The position numbers and the translations under genes were made by a program. 42,916 nucleotides of DNA from a virus: positions 1 through 42,916 of the IMG/VR virus record IMGVR_UViG_3300032163_000032, one strand, 5' to 3'. Shown piece by piece: positions 17,228 to 24,797 of this stretch; positions within the stretch are counted from its first letter, which is position 1, and each line of letters opens with the position of its first letter. The notes beneath the pieces are model-generated. The model was not told where the DNA came from. It searched no databases and worked only from the letters and a program-made list of their open reading frames with translations.

Positions 17228-17419
17228 TCAGGGTGTGACGATCCTGGATTGCGTCTCTTCGACATCCATGTTCATCGGGTATGCCCTACCCTTACACTTA
17301 GGGCAATGTAATGTTTCATTATTTTCAAAAGCAAAAATCTTCCCGCATTTATCACACCGCCATGCTGAATGGAGTTTCCCGCTAACTTCAACTGGAAACA
17401 TATAATAAAATCCCGGCAT
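17228..17419 (-). CDS. Zinc-ribbon protein
   Basis: 63 aa with two CxxC knuckles 16 residues apart (CDKCGKIF and CPKCKGRAY), the pattern of a rubredoxin-like zinc ribbon. No other domain. It lies 4 bp after the HNH gene, between scaffold and capsid. It may act on nucleic acid with the HNH product or be a cargo gene that came with it. RBS GGAG sits 7 bases upstream of the ATG. Confidence 0.6.
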   Translation of the reverse strand: MPGFYYMFPVEVSGKLHSAWRCDKCGKIFAFENNETLHCPKCKGRAYPMNMDVEETQSRIVTP

Positions 17420-17423
17420 GGTA

Positions 17424-17798
17424 TTACTCCTTTTTATAAATCTTATCCCTTTCCTTAAATTGACAATTCATGCAGAGGGTTCTATAACCCTCTGGTAAAC
17501 CATGTTTTATTAACCATAGGTAGAAATGAAATCCGCCTCGCCCCTTAGAGCCAAGAGACTTTCTATGCTGATGACCACCACCATTAATATGATCTAATGA
17601 CAAACATCTAATGTCTTCTTCACCACAAAGAACGCAAGACATTTTACCATTGCCATAATAAGTTAATGCCGTAGTTTTTAATTTTATGCGGTACGCCTGA
17701 TGATATTTACCATGATATTTTATTTTATATTGACGTACCTTGTCTGGATTCTCCCTACACCACTGACGGTTATATTCAACCCTTGTCATTCCTGGCAT
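17424..17798 (-). CDS. HNH-type (His-Me) endonuclease, probable free-standing homing enzyme
   Basis: 124 aa. The N-terminus is a basic helix of the RQWCRENPDKVRQYKIKYH kind often seen before HNH domains. Then come CVLCGEED, the core LSLDHINGGGHQHRK, and a distal LCMNCQFKE, giving C-x2-C...DH...H...C-x2-C. This is a complete zinc-stapled HNH finger. It sits between scaffold (2 bp upstream) and capsid, two conserved genes that are normally adjacent, which suggests insertion by homing. The downstream zinc-ribbon gene may have come with it. It may nick the equivalent locus in related phages. Confidence 0.82.
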   Translation of the reverse strand: MPGMTRVEYNRQWCRENPDKVRQYKIKYHGKYHQAYRIKLKTTALTYYGNGKMSCVLCGEEDIRCLSLDHINGGGHQHRKSLGSKGRGGFHFYLWLIKHGLPEGYRTLCMNCQFKERDKIYKKE

Positions 17799-17800
17799 AA

Positions 17801-18616
17801 TTACACCGCCCGGTAAGCCTGGTCATACCAACCCTGGACTTCGATAACGCGCTCATTATGGCCCGGTTGACCGGCAAATTTCGCATGGTATAGGTCCTTG
17901 GGGTCTGCCAAAACTGCGGCGATTTTCGATTTGGCTTCATCCGAGTTCATTCCTACCGTTTCACCCGGTCCACCAAGATAATCGCCCTCTTCAAGATCAG
18001 AAGCCATTTTAGCCAGCATCTCAATAAGAACAGGGTTATTCCCAAGCGGATCATCCGCAAAAAACTTCTTGGCTTCTTCACCGCCATATAAATCCCTCGC
18101 TCTTTTCGCTAAGGCCATGTTTCGGTCAAACGCCCCACCCCATTTGGTTTTTAGGGCGGTTGTAGCCTCTTCAAACGATCTCTTCCTACCCTGAAACTCG
18201 TCCGCGTAGGCTTTTCCGTACCAGTCCAATGCGGTCTGAACCTGCTTAGGGGTAAATCCGGCCTTGTGAGCTTGATTGGCGAAATCGGTCAGTCTTTCCT
18301 TGTTCCAATCAATGTATTCAGGATACGGAAGCGTATATTGGTATCCGTCGGCCTTTTCCGGCCTACCAAGTTTGTTAAAAAATGCTTCGATCTCTTCCGG
18401 TTTCGCATCTTCCCTGGGAATACGAATCGAGCCCCCGATCATTTTCTGCGATTCCACGTAAGACTTAGCGATTACCGGAAATACTTCGTTGACATCCTTT
18501 CCCTTAAAAACATCAAGGGACTTCTCTGCACGTAAATCCTCTGGTAATGCACCCTTCCACGCTGATCCGGCCTGATCTTCTGCTCCGCCCTGATTGCCAG
18601 CTACTTCGTCTGCCAT
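17801..18616 (-). CDS. Scaffolding protein
   Basis: 271 aa, acidic, no cysteine. The N-terminus is Gly/Ala/Glu-rich with W-K-G-A-L-P-E-D-L-R. A middle block GRPEKADGYQYTLP, then helices ending GGAFDRNMALAKRA, and a C-terminal LADPKDLYHAKFAGQPGHNERV are typical for scaffold proteins of this capsid family. It guides procapsid assembly and is lost before packaging. It lies between the Bbp19-like gene and the HNH gene, with GGAGG before the ATG. Confidence 0.88.
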   Translation of the reverse strand: MADEVAGNQGGAEDQAGSAWKGALPEDLRAEKSLDVFKGKDVNEVFPVIAKSYVESQKMIGGSIRIPREDAKPEEIEAFFNKLGRPEKADGYQYTLPYPEYIDWNKERLTDFANQAHKAGFTPKQVQTALDWYGKAYADEFQGRKRSFEEATTALKTKWGGAFDRNMALAKRARDLYGGEEAKKFFADDPLGNNPVLIEMLAKMASDLEEGDYLGGPGETVGMNSDEAKSKIAAVLADPKDLYHAKFAGQPGHNERVIEVQGWYDQAYRAV

Positions 18617-18627
18617 AAAACCTCCAT

Positions 18628-18891
18628 TTATTCTTCAAATTCGACATCGGGAACTTCAAATATTTCCGGATGTTTAGATGATTTCAATGCAGATAGAATC
18701 TCAAACACCACGGAACGTTGACCTTCCCGAAACGCCGTCTGGTCTGGATCGCCAGGAACATAGGACTGACGATCATAATAAATACTGCGCATATCCTTAA
18801 GCACGGCCATACCCGGTTCACTTGAAAACGTTTCAAAATAATACAGAACCCGTTTATATTCTTTATTGTCCGGTTGTTCCTTGCGCCGCAC
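18628..18891 (-). CDS. Bbp19-like small phage protein
   Basis: 87 aa from the GTG at 18891, chosen because GGGAGG lies 5 bases upstream; the longer frame from 18975 would overlap the portal by 113 bp. The sequence YYFETFSSEPGMAVLKDMRS followed by DPDQTAFREGQRSVVFEIL matches the conserved core of the Bbp19 family, commonly encoded beside the portal. Function is unknown; a head-completion or assembly role is usually assumed from context. The start overlaps the end of the portal gene by 29 bp. Confidence 0.75.
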   Translation of the reverse strand: MRRKEQPDNKEYKRVLYYFETFSSEPGMAVLKDMRSIYYDRQSYVPGDPDQTAFREGQRSVVFEILSALKSSKHPEIFEVPDVEFEE

Positions 18892-20536
18892 CAATACCTC
18901 CCGATGATCCCATGTCCTGCGGACCCGTAACAGATTGACCCATTCCACCCGGAATTGCATTGGGAGGAATGACACCAGCCTTTAATGCCGGGGTTAATTT
19001 CCTAATCACTTCCGCAACCATCATGGAATCCTGTTTGCTCTGTCCGGCCTGTCCCTCTGCCGCGCGTTGTTTGCGAATCTCGGCAACGGTGTCAATGTCT
19101 TTAAGTAACTTTTTGGGAACACCGCGAACGTCCGTAAGCCAATGAACCATTGCATCAAGGTCTATCCAATCAAAAACCTCTGGTGACATTTGGGCAACCA
19201 TACCAAGAATCTGTAAAACATCGGTAAGGGCATTAACTTCCTGGCTACGTTGCGCCTTGGCCATTGTACCTTCGTATTCAATATCTATCTCATTCTCATG
19301 CCCAAAGAGTTGATCCGGCATCGGCTTAAAAAGACCGGCCCGAAACATAATTCCAAATTGCCTTCTAATTAACGGATTTAAAAATTCCCGTTCTTCCCTT
19401 CCAAGGGTGGGTCCCAATATCCTCTGCATGAGCTCATAACGAATATAGGACTCAGCAGCCGTCATTTGCGGACCTTCCTGTAATTGAAGTTGGTCACTAT
19501 AGAAAACCTGCCGAATAGATTTTTTGAGATCGTCAGCCTTAACCTGTGTCGTATTAAAATCAACCCTGAATTGCATGGCCTCAAAAACAGCATTGGGGCG
19601 GACAGTGGTTATTCCACCTGGTTGCATCTTGGGTACGCCTATCACACCGTTATCACTCACCTTGATTGGAGGATTAATCATCTTGGCTAATGCTTTAAGT
19701 TCAAGCTCAACTGCCTTATTTAATGTCTTAACATCGGGCATGGCCACAAAACCGGGACCCCGACCATTCTCTTCGCCGGAGGTCTTGCCCCATCTTGGAA
19801 CAAGGTACGGAAATTCACGATATATCCTGGGGCGTTCGGGCATGGTCTTACCCTCAAGCCCAACGTAATACCCCTGATACAACGTCTCGTTTAATGGAGT
19901 GACCATGTGCAGAAAATTAAAATATTGCTCCGGGTTTTTATCCATAGATTTAATAATTTTCTCACCCGCGTTTTTACCCCACCGTTGAAATGCTGCCCTG
20001 GCCGTAATTTGTATTTTGCGAATCAGTGTATCAACAACTTCATCAGTATTTTCTTCAATACAATAATCACCTATTGAAATAGTATGAAACCTAAAACCAT
20101 TAAACGGAACCGTCTCTTCCGAATACATGGCCCCCATTCCAAAACCACCAAGGTCAAGATCGAGTTCGTGTGCCTCTGAATCAAAATTACTTTGATGAAA
20201 ACCTAAGAATATCTTTCTTGCGCAATCTTCAAGCCACTCCATAACCTCCGTATCTTGCATTAATTCATCATTTCTTATTCTCAGGGAAAACCATTGAAGG
20301 TTTGCCGGAGTGATAGCCTGTTTCATTGATGCCGCCAAAAGTTCATTTGCATGAATAGCGGTCGAATCGTATAATTTCGTGGTCTGCTTCGTACCCGTAG
20401 TATTCTTGGTTAAAATGTTTGATCGTTTAGGAATAATGTAATCCGCTACGTCTTGCCAAAGTGACCGCCAGTTGGCATCCCTATTGTAAAGCCGTTCATA
20501 CTTCTTGATTATTGCCTGTGCATCCCATTTCGCCAT
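18863..20536 (-). CDS. Portal (head-tail connector) protein
   Basis: 557 aa, T7 gp8-like family (Head-tail_con). Start at 20536 (MAKWDAQ) because AGAAGGA lies 7-10 bases upstream; a TTG at 20557 is less likely. Landmarks: WQDVADYIIPKRS near 30, YDSTAIHANELLAASMKQ near 60, a DLDLGGFGMGAMY segment near 125, and the QMTAAESYIR helix near 355. The C-terminus is a Gly/Gln-rich tail. It forms the dodecameric ring at the packaging vertex through which DNA enters and leaves. Confidence 0.95.
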   Translation of the reverse strand: MAKWDAQAIIKKYERLYNRDANWRSLWQDVADYIIPKRSNILTKNTTGTKQTTKLYDSTAIHANELLAASMKQAITPANLQWFSLRIRNDELMQDTEVMEWLEDCARKIFLGFHQSNFDSEAHELDLDLGGFGMGAMYSEETVPFNGFRFHTISIGDYCIEENTDEVVDTLIRKIQITARAAFQRWGKNAGEKIIKSMDKNPEQYFNFLHMVTPLNETLYQGYYVGLEGKTMPERPRIYREFPYLVPRWGKTSGEENGRGPGFVAMPDVKTLNKAVELELKALAKMINPPIKVSDNGVIGVPKMQPGGITTVRPNAVFEAMQFRVDFNTTQVKADDLKKSIRQVFYSDQLQLQEGPQMTAAESYIRYELMQRILGPTLGREEREFLNPLIRRQFGIMFRAGLFKPMPDQLFGHENEIDIEYEGTMAKAQRSQEVNALTDVLQILGMVAQMSPEVFDWIDLDAMVHWLTDVRGVPKKLLKDIDTVAEIRKQRAAEGQAGQSKQDSMMVAEVIRKLTPALKAGVIPPNAIPGGMGQSVTGPQDMGSSGGIGAAQGTTGQ

Positions 20537-20582
20537 TGGATAATTCCTTCTATACAATCGTGCAATTTAAATGCAAAAAAAC

Positions 20583-20864
20583 TTATCCACCCAGAAGGGT
20601 TTTCTTTACCCCGGACTGATTGGCCCCTAAATACTCTGTCATCGGAGCAGCCCCCGCACCGTATCTCGCTTTCTTTTTCCGGTCTTCTTCTAGTTTAGCC
20701 TCTTCGTCAAGTTGCTGTCTCTTTTTAGCGGCCTCTAATGCCTGTGCGGTTCTCTGTCTTTTGGCTTCTTCGTTACCAGCCTTCTTGCCCTGTGCAACCG
20801 AAGTGGTTGTCCCAACCAAACTAACAGCAGCACTCGCTAACGTTCCAATTAATACTTCTGACAT
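20583..20864 (-). CDS. Small protein with N-terminal hydrophobic helix and charged coiled coil
   Basis: 93 aa. The start at 20864 has AAAGGAG 6 bases upstream; the longer frame to 21035 runs across the leader and into the neighbouring gene. Residues 3-22 are hydrophobic (VLIGTLASAAVSLVGTTTS). The middle is rich in K, E, Q and A, and the end is VKKTLLGG. Proteins of this form are common just before the portal in podoviruses, but I do not recognise a function. A structured leader fills the 115 bp upstream. Confidence 0.65.
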   Translation of the reverse strand: MSEVLIGTLASAAVSLVGTTTSVAQGKKAGNEEAKRQRTAQALEAAKKRQQLDEEAKLEEDRKKKARYGAGAAPMTEYLGANQSGVKKTLLGG

Positions 20865-20879
20865 AACTTTCTCCTTTAA

Positions 20880-20977
20880 GTGGGGTCGGACAGGCACGTT
20901 TATCCTTTCAAATAAATTCGGACATATCCGTTGTTGCCATCTGTTTTCAACCGTATGGTTTCCACCACCGACTCCAC
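20880..20977. promoter_or_regulatory. Structured leader closed by a 10-bp inverted repeat
   Basis: GTGGGGTCGG (20880-20889) and CCGACTCCAC (20968-20977) pair at 9 of 10 positions on the minus strand (one A-C mismatch) and 10 of 10 on the plus strand counting one G-U. Inside are a TGGT-GGAA-ACCA hairpin with a GNRA loop and CGGA-TATG-TCCG. The element starts 3 bp from the stop of the upstream gene and ends next to the Shine-Dalgarno of the next. Confidence 0.5.
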
Positions 20978-20979
20978 AC

Positions 20980-21300
20980 CTATTTAATATTAAGATTCCT
21001 TTTAAGCCAATTCTTCGTTGGCTTAACACCACCAATTAGAATTTCTTTTTCTTTCGGCTTAAATTCTTCCTTATCCCTCAATACGACATATTCGTTTTCA
21101 CATCGGGCATCCATAATTATCGAAATACCGTCAATCTCGCAAAGTAAGTATGCCACTCTTTTATCACGACTCTCTATAAATTCGTTCTGTAATCCAACCT
21201 GAATATTTCCGATATGGATAGATGTGATCCTACTATACGGATCATTCGACCTTTCGTGTGATACGAGTGTATTTAAAAAACCCAATGTTTGACCGTTCAT
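20980..21300 (-). CDS. Hypothetical protein in the terminase-portal interval
   Basis: 106 aa, soluble. It contains a beta-rich middle (SIHIGNIQVGLQNEFI, then VAYLLCEIDGISIIMDAR) and a basic C-terminus ending LKRNLNIK. I recognise no family. The ATG shares one base with the stop of the DUF6496 gene (TAATG), so it is probably translationally coupled to it. Context: between large terminase and portal, a place often occupied by small accessory proteins. Confidence 0.6.
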   Translation of the reverse strand: MNGQTLGFLNTLVSHERSNDPYSRITSIHIGNIQVGLQNEFIESRDKRVAYLLCEIDGISIIMDARCENEYVVLRDKEEFKPKEKEILIGGVKPTKNWLKRNLNIK

Positions 21301-21485
21301 TACTTTTTACCCATCAAGGAATGTCTGGATTTTTTCTTGCTCATTCCAGCCTCAGACATTGCAATAGCAATCGCCTGCTTACGGTCTGTAACAACGGGAC
21401 CACCACTGGAACCCGAATGTAACATTCCATGTTTAAATTTGTGCATCTCTTGTTTAACTCCGGCTTGTCCCTTCTTTACTGGCAT
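21300..21485 (-). CDS. DUF6496-like small basic protein
   Basis: 61 aa, strongly basic. Starting at 21485 (MPVKKGQAG) it shares one base with the terL stop. The core HKFKHGMLHSGSSGGPVV-DRKQAIAIAMSEAG-SKKK is the conserved motif of DUF6496. Members are found widely in phages and bacteria; no activity is known to me. The basic composition suggests binding of nucleic acid. RBS GAGAGGG lies 7 bases upstream. Confidence 0.8.
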   Translation of the reverse strand: MPVKKGQAGVKQEMHKFKHGMLHSGSSGGPVVTDRKQAIAIAMSEAGMSKKKSRHSLMGKK

Positions 21486-22900
21486 TACATTACCCTCTCT
21501 TCGTCGAATGGATTCCATTCTGTCAGTTTTGGTTCCGGTGCATAAAGTCTCGGTCTGTCTTCCACGAATGGATCATACACCGTATCGTATCTTTCTGTTC
21601 TCGGCCTGTCTTTATTCCCTGTCGGATTAAGAATAAGAGCCAACCCATGAGATAGCGCGTCTCCGGGGTGAGAATAGATATCCTTTACTGGCCTATCACC
21701 GATAACACCCGATGGGCTCTTTGGATAATGCCATCCACCACCGAGGGTCTCAATCATAATTTCATCGTCAGAAGAAATAAGAATCTTGGGATTGGTCCCA
21801 TCTACGGTAGCAATAAAAACTTGCTTTAGGGCCTCCCTTCTTCCCATTTCCCATTTCATTTCACCATCTTCAAAATAAGTTTTAAATTCACTTTCAATGA
21901 TACCGGCAGCACTCTTGGATGAATCCGATTGATCTGGATCACGCAAATGAAGATCGCCTATATCTCTCCATTCTGTAATTTTAAAATACTTCGTAGCCAT
22001 TAATGGTTTCACGTAAGCATCAACCAACTGTTTCATTCCAATGTTTTCGCCGCGAAGCGTTTGTAGTACCTGAATTTGTCCAAGTGAGCTTATCTGCACA
22101 AAAACACAGGTTGGGTTTTGCCCGCCATCCCAAAAACGAAAACCCAAAACATCCGGCATTGGTTTTAATGGATTTCTGGAAACATGACGTAGCTCAGAAA
22201 ATTCCGGCACTACATCTTCCCCTATATGAATACTTGCAAATTCCCCCCTAACATATCTGGCTAAAAATTCTGGATTATCTTTATATGCCTCTAAGGTTCT
22301 ATCTCTCTGACCCTCCGGTAAATGTGGATTCTCACCGTATGGAATCCGTATCACTTCCATATCTGGTTTGGGGTTCAATATAAATTTTCTATGTGTCCAA
22401 TGTTTTTTACTGGCGGGGTTCATGGTTACAAGGATTTTTGAAATAATTCCTTTCTTCCTGGCCCCACGGCTATAACAAATATCAAAAACCTCTTCCCGTA
22501 TTCCCACAGAACCAACATCAAAATATGGGGCGGGCTCTTCAATCCAAACAATCGCATATTGCGAGCCCTGTAATCTATTAATATCGGCTAAGTCATCCAC
22601 CCCAAATAAATCAAACTCAGCACCCGGAATCCTCATTAAATGTCCATCATCATGGAAGGTAGTAACCTCTCCCGCAACTTCCATAATTGAAGGAATGGTA
22701 TTTGTTTTTATACTCGTAAAACGATCACGAATAATAGCACCGCGTATGGGGGAAGTAACCCCCTGCAAATAATGAAAAATGGCCGCAACCGCACCGAAGG
22801 ACTTTCCCTCCCCCTGTGGTCCGATCAAGACTATAACGGGTTTGTCGGATAGGGCCATTCTCTGTTGACTTGGGCTTAGAATTATTCGTCTCTCTGACAT
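21485..22900 (-). CDS. Terminase large subunit
   Basis: 471 aa. ATPase domain: Walker A GPQGEGKS at 27-34, Walker B YAIVWIEE at 115-122, coupling motif near LVTMNPAS (157-164). Nuclease domain: RNase H-like, first acid D258 in FRFWDGG, further acids near WRDIGD (311-316) and in the SHPGDALSHG segment near the C-terminus. It powers DNA packaging and cuts the concatemer. The ATG has no strong Shine-Dalgarno and lies 10 bp beyond a long inverted-repeat leader. The nearest small-terminase candidate is at 24790-25197, with the lysis genes between, unlike the usual adjacency. Confidence 0.95.
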   Translation of the reverse strand: MSERRIILSPSQQRMALSDKPVIVLIGPQGEGKSFGAVAAIFHYLQGVTSPIRGAIIRDRFTSIKTNTIPSIMEVAGEVTTFHDDGHLMRIPGAEFDLFGVDDLADINRLQGSQYAIVWIEEPAPYFDVGSVGIREEVFDICYSRGARKKGIISKILVTMNPASKKHWTHRKFILNPKPDMEVIRIPYGENPHLPEGQRDRTLEAYKDNPEFLARYVRGEFASIHIGEDVVPEFSELRHVSRNPLKPMPDVLGFRFWDGGQNPTCVFVQISSLGQIQVLQTLRGENIGMKQLVDAYVKPLMATKYFKITEWRDIGDLHLRDPDQSDSSKSAAGIIESEFKTYFEDGEMKWEMGRREALKQVFIATVDGTNPKILISSDDEIMIETLGGGWHYPKSPSGVIGDRPVKDIYSHPGDALSHGLALILNPTGNKDRPRTERYDTVYDPFVEDRPRLYAPEPKLTEWNPFDEERVM

Positions 22901-22910
22901 ATTATGTAAA

Positions 22911-23002
22911 TCGGGGGACCAGGTTGATCCCTGTCCTGCGTCCAGTTAGGTTGACTCCGGCAGCTAACCATCCTGGCCAACCAAGGCCCTCGTTGCCCCC
23001 GA
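22911..23002 (-). promoter_or_regulatory. Structured leader of terL closed by a 7-bp inverted repeat
   Basis: TCGGGGG (22911-22917) pairs with CCCCCGA (22996-23002). In the leftward RNA there are also GGTTAG/CTAACT and GGA-CAGG/CCTG-TCC stems and a GGCC/GGCC stem, so most of the 92 nt can pair. It exactly fills the gap between the stop of the 54-aa gene and the terL start. I see no promoter or ORF in it. It may be a translational control or processing element. Confidence 0.5.
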
Positions 23003-23006
23003 ATCC

Positions 23007-23171
23007 TTATTTCTCTGTATCAATCTTGGCCTGAAGTAAAGCATTCTGATTGGTTAATTCATCCCAACTTGGAATGGGTACTTCTCCCTCAACCCTTCCC
23101 ACCGAAGAATAAATCTGAAACGCTATACCTAATAGCCCATTAATAAGGGCCAATGTTTCTGCTACGCCCAT
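23007..23171 (-). CDS. 54-aa small protein downstream of the lipoprotein gene
   Basis: RBS AAGGAGG lies 9 bases before the ATG. It begins MGVAETLALINGLLGIAFQIY, a hydrophobic helix, then VPIPSWDELTNQNALLQAKI and a short acidic end, so a membrane or amphipathic helix plus a short coiled coil. Small proteins of this shape occur in phage lysis clusters. I assign no function. It lies 14 bp after the lipoprotein gene. Confidence 0.65.
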   Translation of the reverse strand: MGVAETLALINGLLGIAFQIYSSVGRVEGEVPIPSWDELTNQNALLQAKIDTEK

Positions 23172-23185
23172 CTTATACTACCTCC

Positions 23186-23554
23186 TTATGGTTTAATCGC
23201 TCCTAATTGAATAAGTAAATTAAGTACGTTCGTCACCTGGGCCTGAACCTGAGAATAAACAAGTTCCGGGGTAATGGGTTTTGTCTTACCGATAACAATA
23301 ACCGATGCCAGGGCTTTATTAGCCACATCAAAGGCGGGAACTATCTCTGATTTCCACCGAGGGAGAAGTTCTGGCTTGGTTGCTATAAAAGCCCTTCCCT
23401 GGTCGAAAGCATTGGTAAGTTGACCCTGAAGATCGCTAATGACAATGCGAGCCTTCTCGTCGGGGGTCAAAACATTCCATTTTGCCTGAATCCCTGCACA
23501 AGCAACCAGGCTCAAAATCAATAATACTGGAATAGTAAATTTTAAAAATCTCAT
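23186..23554 (-). CDS. Phage lipoprotein of the lysis cassette, possible outer-membrane spanin
   Basis: 122 aa. The signal peptide MRFLKFTIPVLLILSLVAC ends in a lipobox (L-V-A-C, lipid on Cys19). The mature part is soluble, helical and has no transmembrane segment: IQAKWNVLTPDEKARI and a repeated V-x-x-Q pattern near the end. Placement next to a holin-like and a SleB-like gene suggests a spanin-type role, but it is longer and less Pro-rich than classical o-spanins and no i-spanin partner is obvious. The start has GGAGG upstream and shares one base with the preceding stop. Confidence 0.7.
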   Translation of the reverse strand: MRFLKFTIPVLLILSLVACAGIQAKWNVLTPDEKARIVISDLQGQLTNAFDQGRAFIATKPELLPRWKSEIVPAFDVANKALASVIVIGKTKPITPELVYSQVQAQVTNVLNLLIQLGAIKP

Positions 23555-23754
23555 TACTTACCTCCTGTGACCCCAATAGGCGGGGGCGTTTGTTTGATAT
23601 ACATAAAAAAACTGATGATCGTCGGAATCAAACAGATCATCCCTAATTCCAATAGGGTAGTCTTTCCCGGAACGATAGCCGTTGTTCCAAGGCCTGTGAT
23701 AACCCCTGTTGCAATCGCACTAATAAGACCCTGTAGCCATGCACTCCAATTCAC
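23554..23754 (-). CDS. Holin-like membrane protein
   Basis: 66 aa from a GTG start with GGGGGTG 6 bases upstream. Two hydrophobic segments (near residues 8-25 and 34-53, the second LELGMICLIPTIISFFMYIK) are joined by a short loop with a lysine, and the tail is KQTPPPIGVTGGK. Size, two membrane helices and position between the endolysin and lipoprotein genes support a class II holin. The sequence alone does not prove pore formation. Confidence 0.7.
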   Translation of the reverse strand: MNWSAWLQGLISAIATGVITGLGTTAIVPGKTTLLELGMICLIPTIISFFMYIKQTPPPIGVTGGK

Positions 23755-23767
23755 TTAAATCACCCCC

Positions 23768-24169
23768 TTAATTATTTAATTTTAAAAAGGTATGCCTTCC
23801 GATTCTTGCGGTTACTTTCTTTTCATCAAACCAACCCGGAAGGGTCCCGCCCCTTATTCTTTTTGTGATTTCTTCATTCAAATAATGGGTTGCCCCTTTG
23901 GTTGGATCGGGAACTAATTTAAAAAATGCGGCTGAGGCAGCCTTGCAGCTTTCCATGAGGACCTCGTTTGGAATGGTGTCAATATTGAGTCGTGTGGGGG
24001 ATTCAGTATTCCAACATGAAAATTGATAACCCCTAAGAACGGTATCAATAATGGAACCACCCCGGTTCATAACGACATAAGCAATTCCAAGTTTTCCTTC
24101 AAACGGTTCACCGCCAGCCTCTTGAACAACCGTAAAGACTAAAAAATAAATTTCATCCCTGAAGTCCAT
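23768..24169 (-). CDS. SleB-type cell wall hydrolase (endolysin)
   Basis: 133 aa, Hydrolase_2 (PF07486) pattern: VVQEAGGEPFEGKLGIAYV with putative catalytic Glu17, MNR, the YQFSCWN motif near 48, GATHYLN near 112, and a C-terminal IGRHTFLKL. It is expected to cut peptidoglycan glycan strands, as SleB/CwlJ enzymes do. There is no signal peptide, so export would need the holin encoded next to it. The ATG is 6 bp beyond the stop of a 40-aa membrane protein gene; no strong RBS is visible. Confidence 0.88.
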   Translation of the reverse strand: MDFRDEIYFLVFTVVQEAGGEPFEGKLGIAYVVMNRGGSIIDTVLRGYQFSCWNTESPTRLNIDTIPNEVLMESCKAASAAFFKLVPDPTKGATHYLNEEITKRIRGGTLPGWFDEKKVTARIGRHTFLKLNN

Positions 24170-24175
24170 AGTCAG

Positions 24176-24298
24176 TCACTTAACACTATCGGAACATTGC
24201 CCCGCGGTATTGCAGGATATATGGATGGTTTGGTAGTGATATGTGGCAAAAAACAAAAGAATAATGATAAATCCAATAAATACTAAATATTTAACCAT
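24176..24298 (-). CDS. 40-aa single-pass membrane protein in the lysis cassette
   Basis: A short frame fills the gap between the YiiX-like and SleB-like genes. The start ATG overlaps the upstream stop by 8 bp (ATGGTTAA). It begins MVKYLVFIGFIIILLFFATY, one membrane helix, then a short, likely periplasmic tail with two cysteines (HISCNTAGQCSDSVK). It may be an antiholin, pinholin or i-spanin-like factor; this is open. Confidence 0.6.
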   Translation of the reverse strand: MVKYLVFIGFIIILLFFATYHYQTIHISCNTAGQCSDSVK

Positions 24299-24797
24299 AG
24301 ACTTCTTCTTTAATTTCCAGTAATGGAGAAATATAAAGTAACTCTGGGCTCACAAATGCATGATCTATTCTTTCCTGAAGTTCCCTTGGAGCTTTTAGAT
24401 ATGCTGCAAAAACGAGTTCCGAACAGAACCATTTGTTTTCGTTCTGCACATCCTTGTCAATGAGAAAATCAGAAAGTCCAAAATAGTCATATCCTTTACC
24501 AATCGCTGAAAAGCAAAAATCGAGAACATTTTTTAACTCTTCGGGCCAAAGGAAAAACCTGAGTTTCAGGGAAAGGATCGCGTACTTAATCCATTCTTCT
24601 GGATAGACATCTCTGCAAATAACAAAAGGGGAATCCGCCGAAATCACTTCTATCCCACTGGTTTGAAATGGTTTCCTGTTGGTATCCACCCTGGTTATGA
24701 TCTGCACATGGCTCAACTTTGAATGGGTAATGGACCTAATCACACCCGAAATGGGGGATTGCCCTGTGGTAAAAAACAAATCACCAGGTTCAATCAC
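24291..24797 (-). CDS. YiiX/YebB-like permuted papain-fold (NlpC/P60 superfamily) hydrolase
   Basis: 168 aa from a GTG start. The pattern IEPGDLFFTTGQSPISGVIR, then THSKLSHVQI with putative catalytic His30, a GKGYDY motif near 101, and WFCSELVFAAY with putative catalytic Cys125, is that of the permuted cysteine peptidases such as YiiX. These act on peptide or amide bonds, often of peptidoglycan. It overlaps the small-terminase-like gene by 8 bp (GTGATTGA). It could be a second lysis enzyme or a virion-associated peptidase. Confidence 0.8.
   Translation of the reverse strand: MIEPGDLFFTTGQSPISGVIRSITHSKLSHVQIITRVDTNRKPFQTSGIEVISADSPFVICRDVYPEEWIKYAILSLKLRFFLWPEELKNVLDFCFSAIGKGYDYFGLSDFLIDKDVQNENKWFCSELVFAAYLKAPRELQERIDHAFVSPELLYISPLLEIKEEVYG

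Noticed and set aside
20555-20600. Terminator after the gene at 20583-20864 (T-run of seven on the minus strand)
   Set aside because: Only a 4-bp stem precedes it and several bases separate stem and T-run; termination just before the portal gene would also be odd.
22911-23002. A degenerate tRNA or tRNA-like RNA (7-bp end stem, 92 nt)
   Set aside because: The end stem and one hairpin recall a tRNA, but there is no proper anticodon arm or T-loop consensus on either strand.
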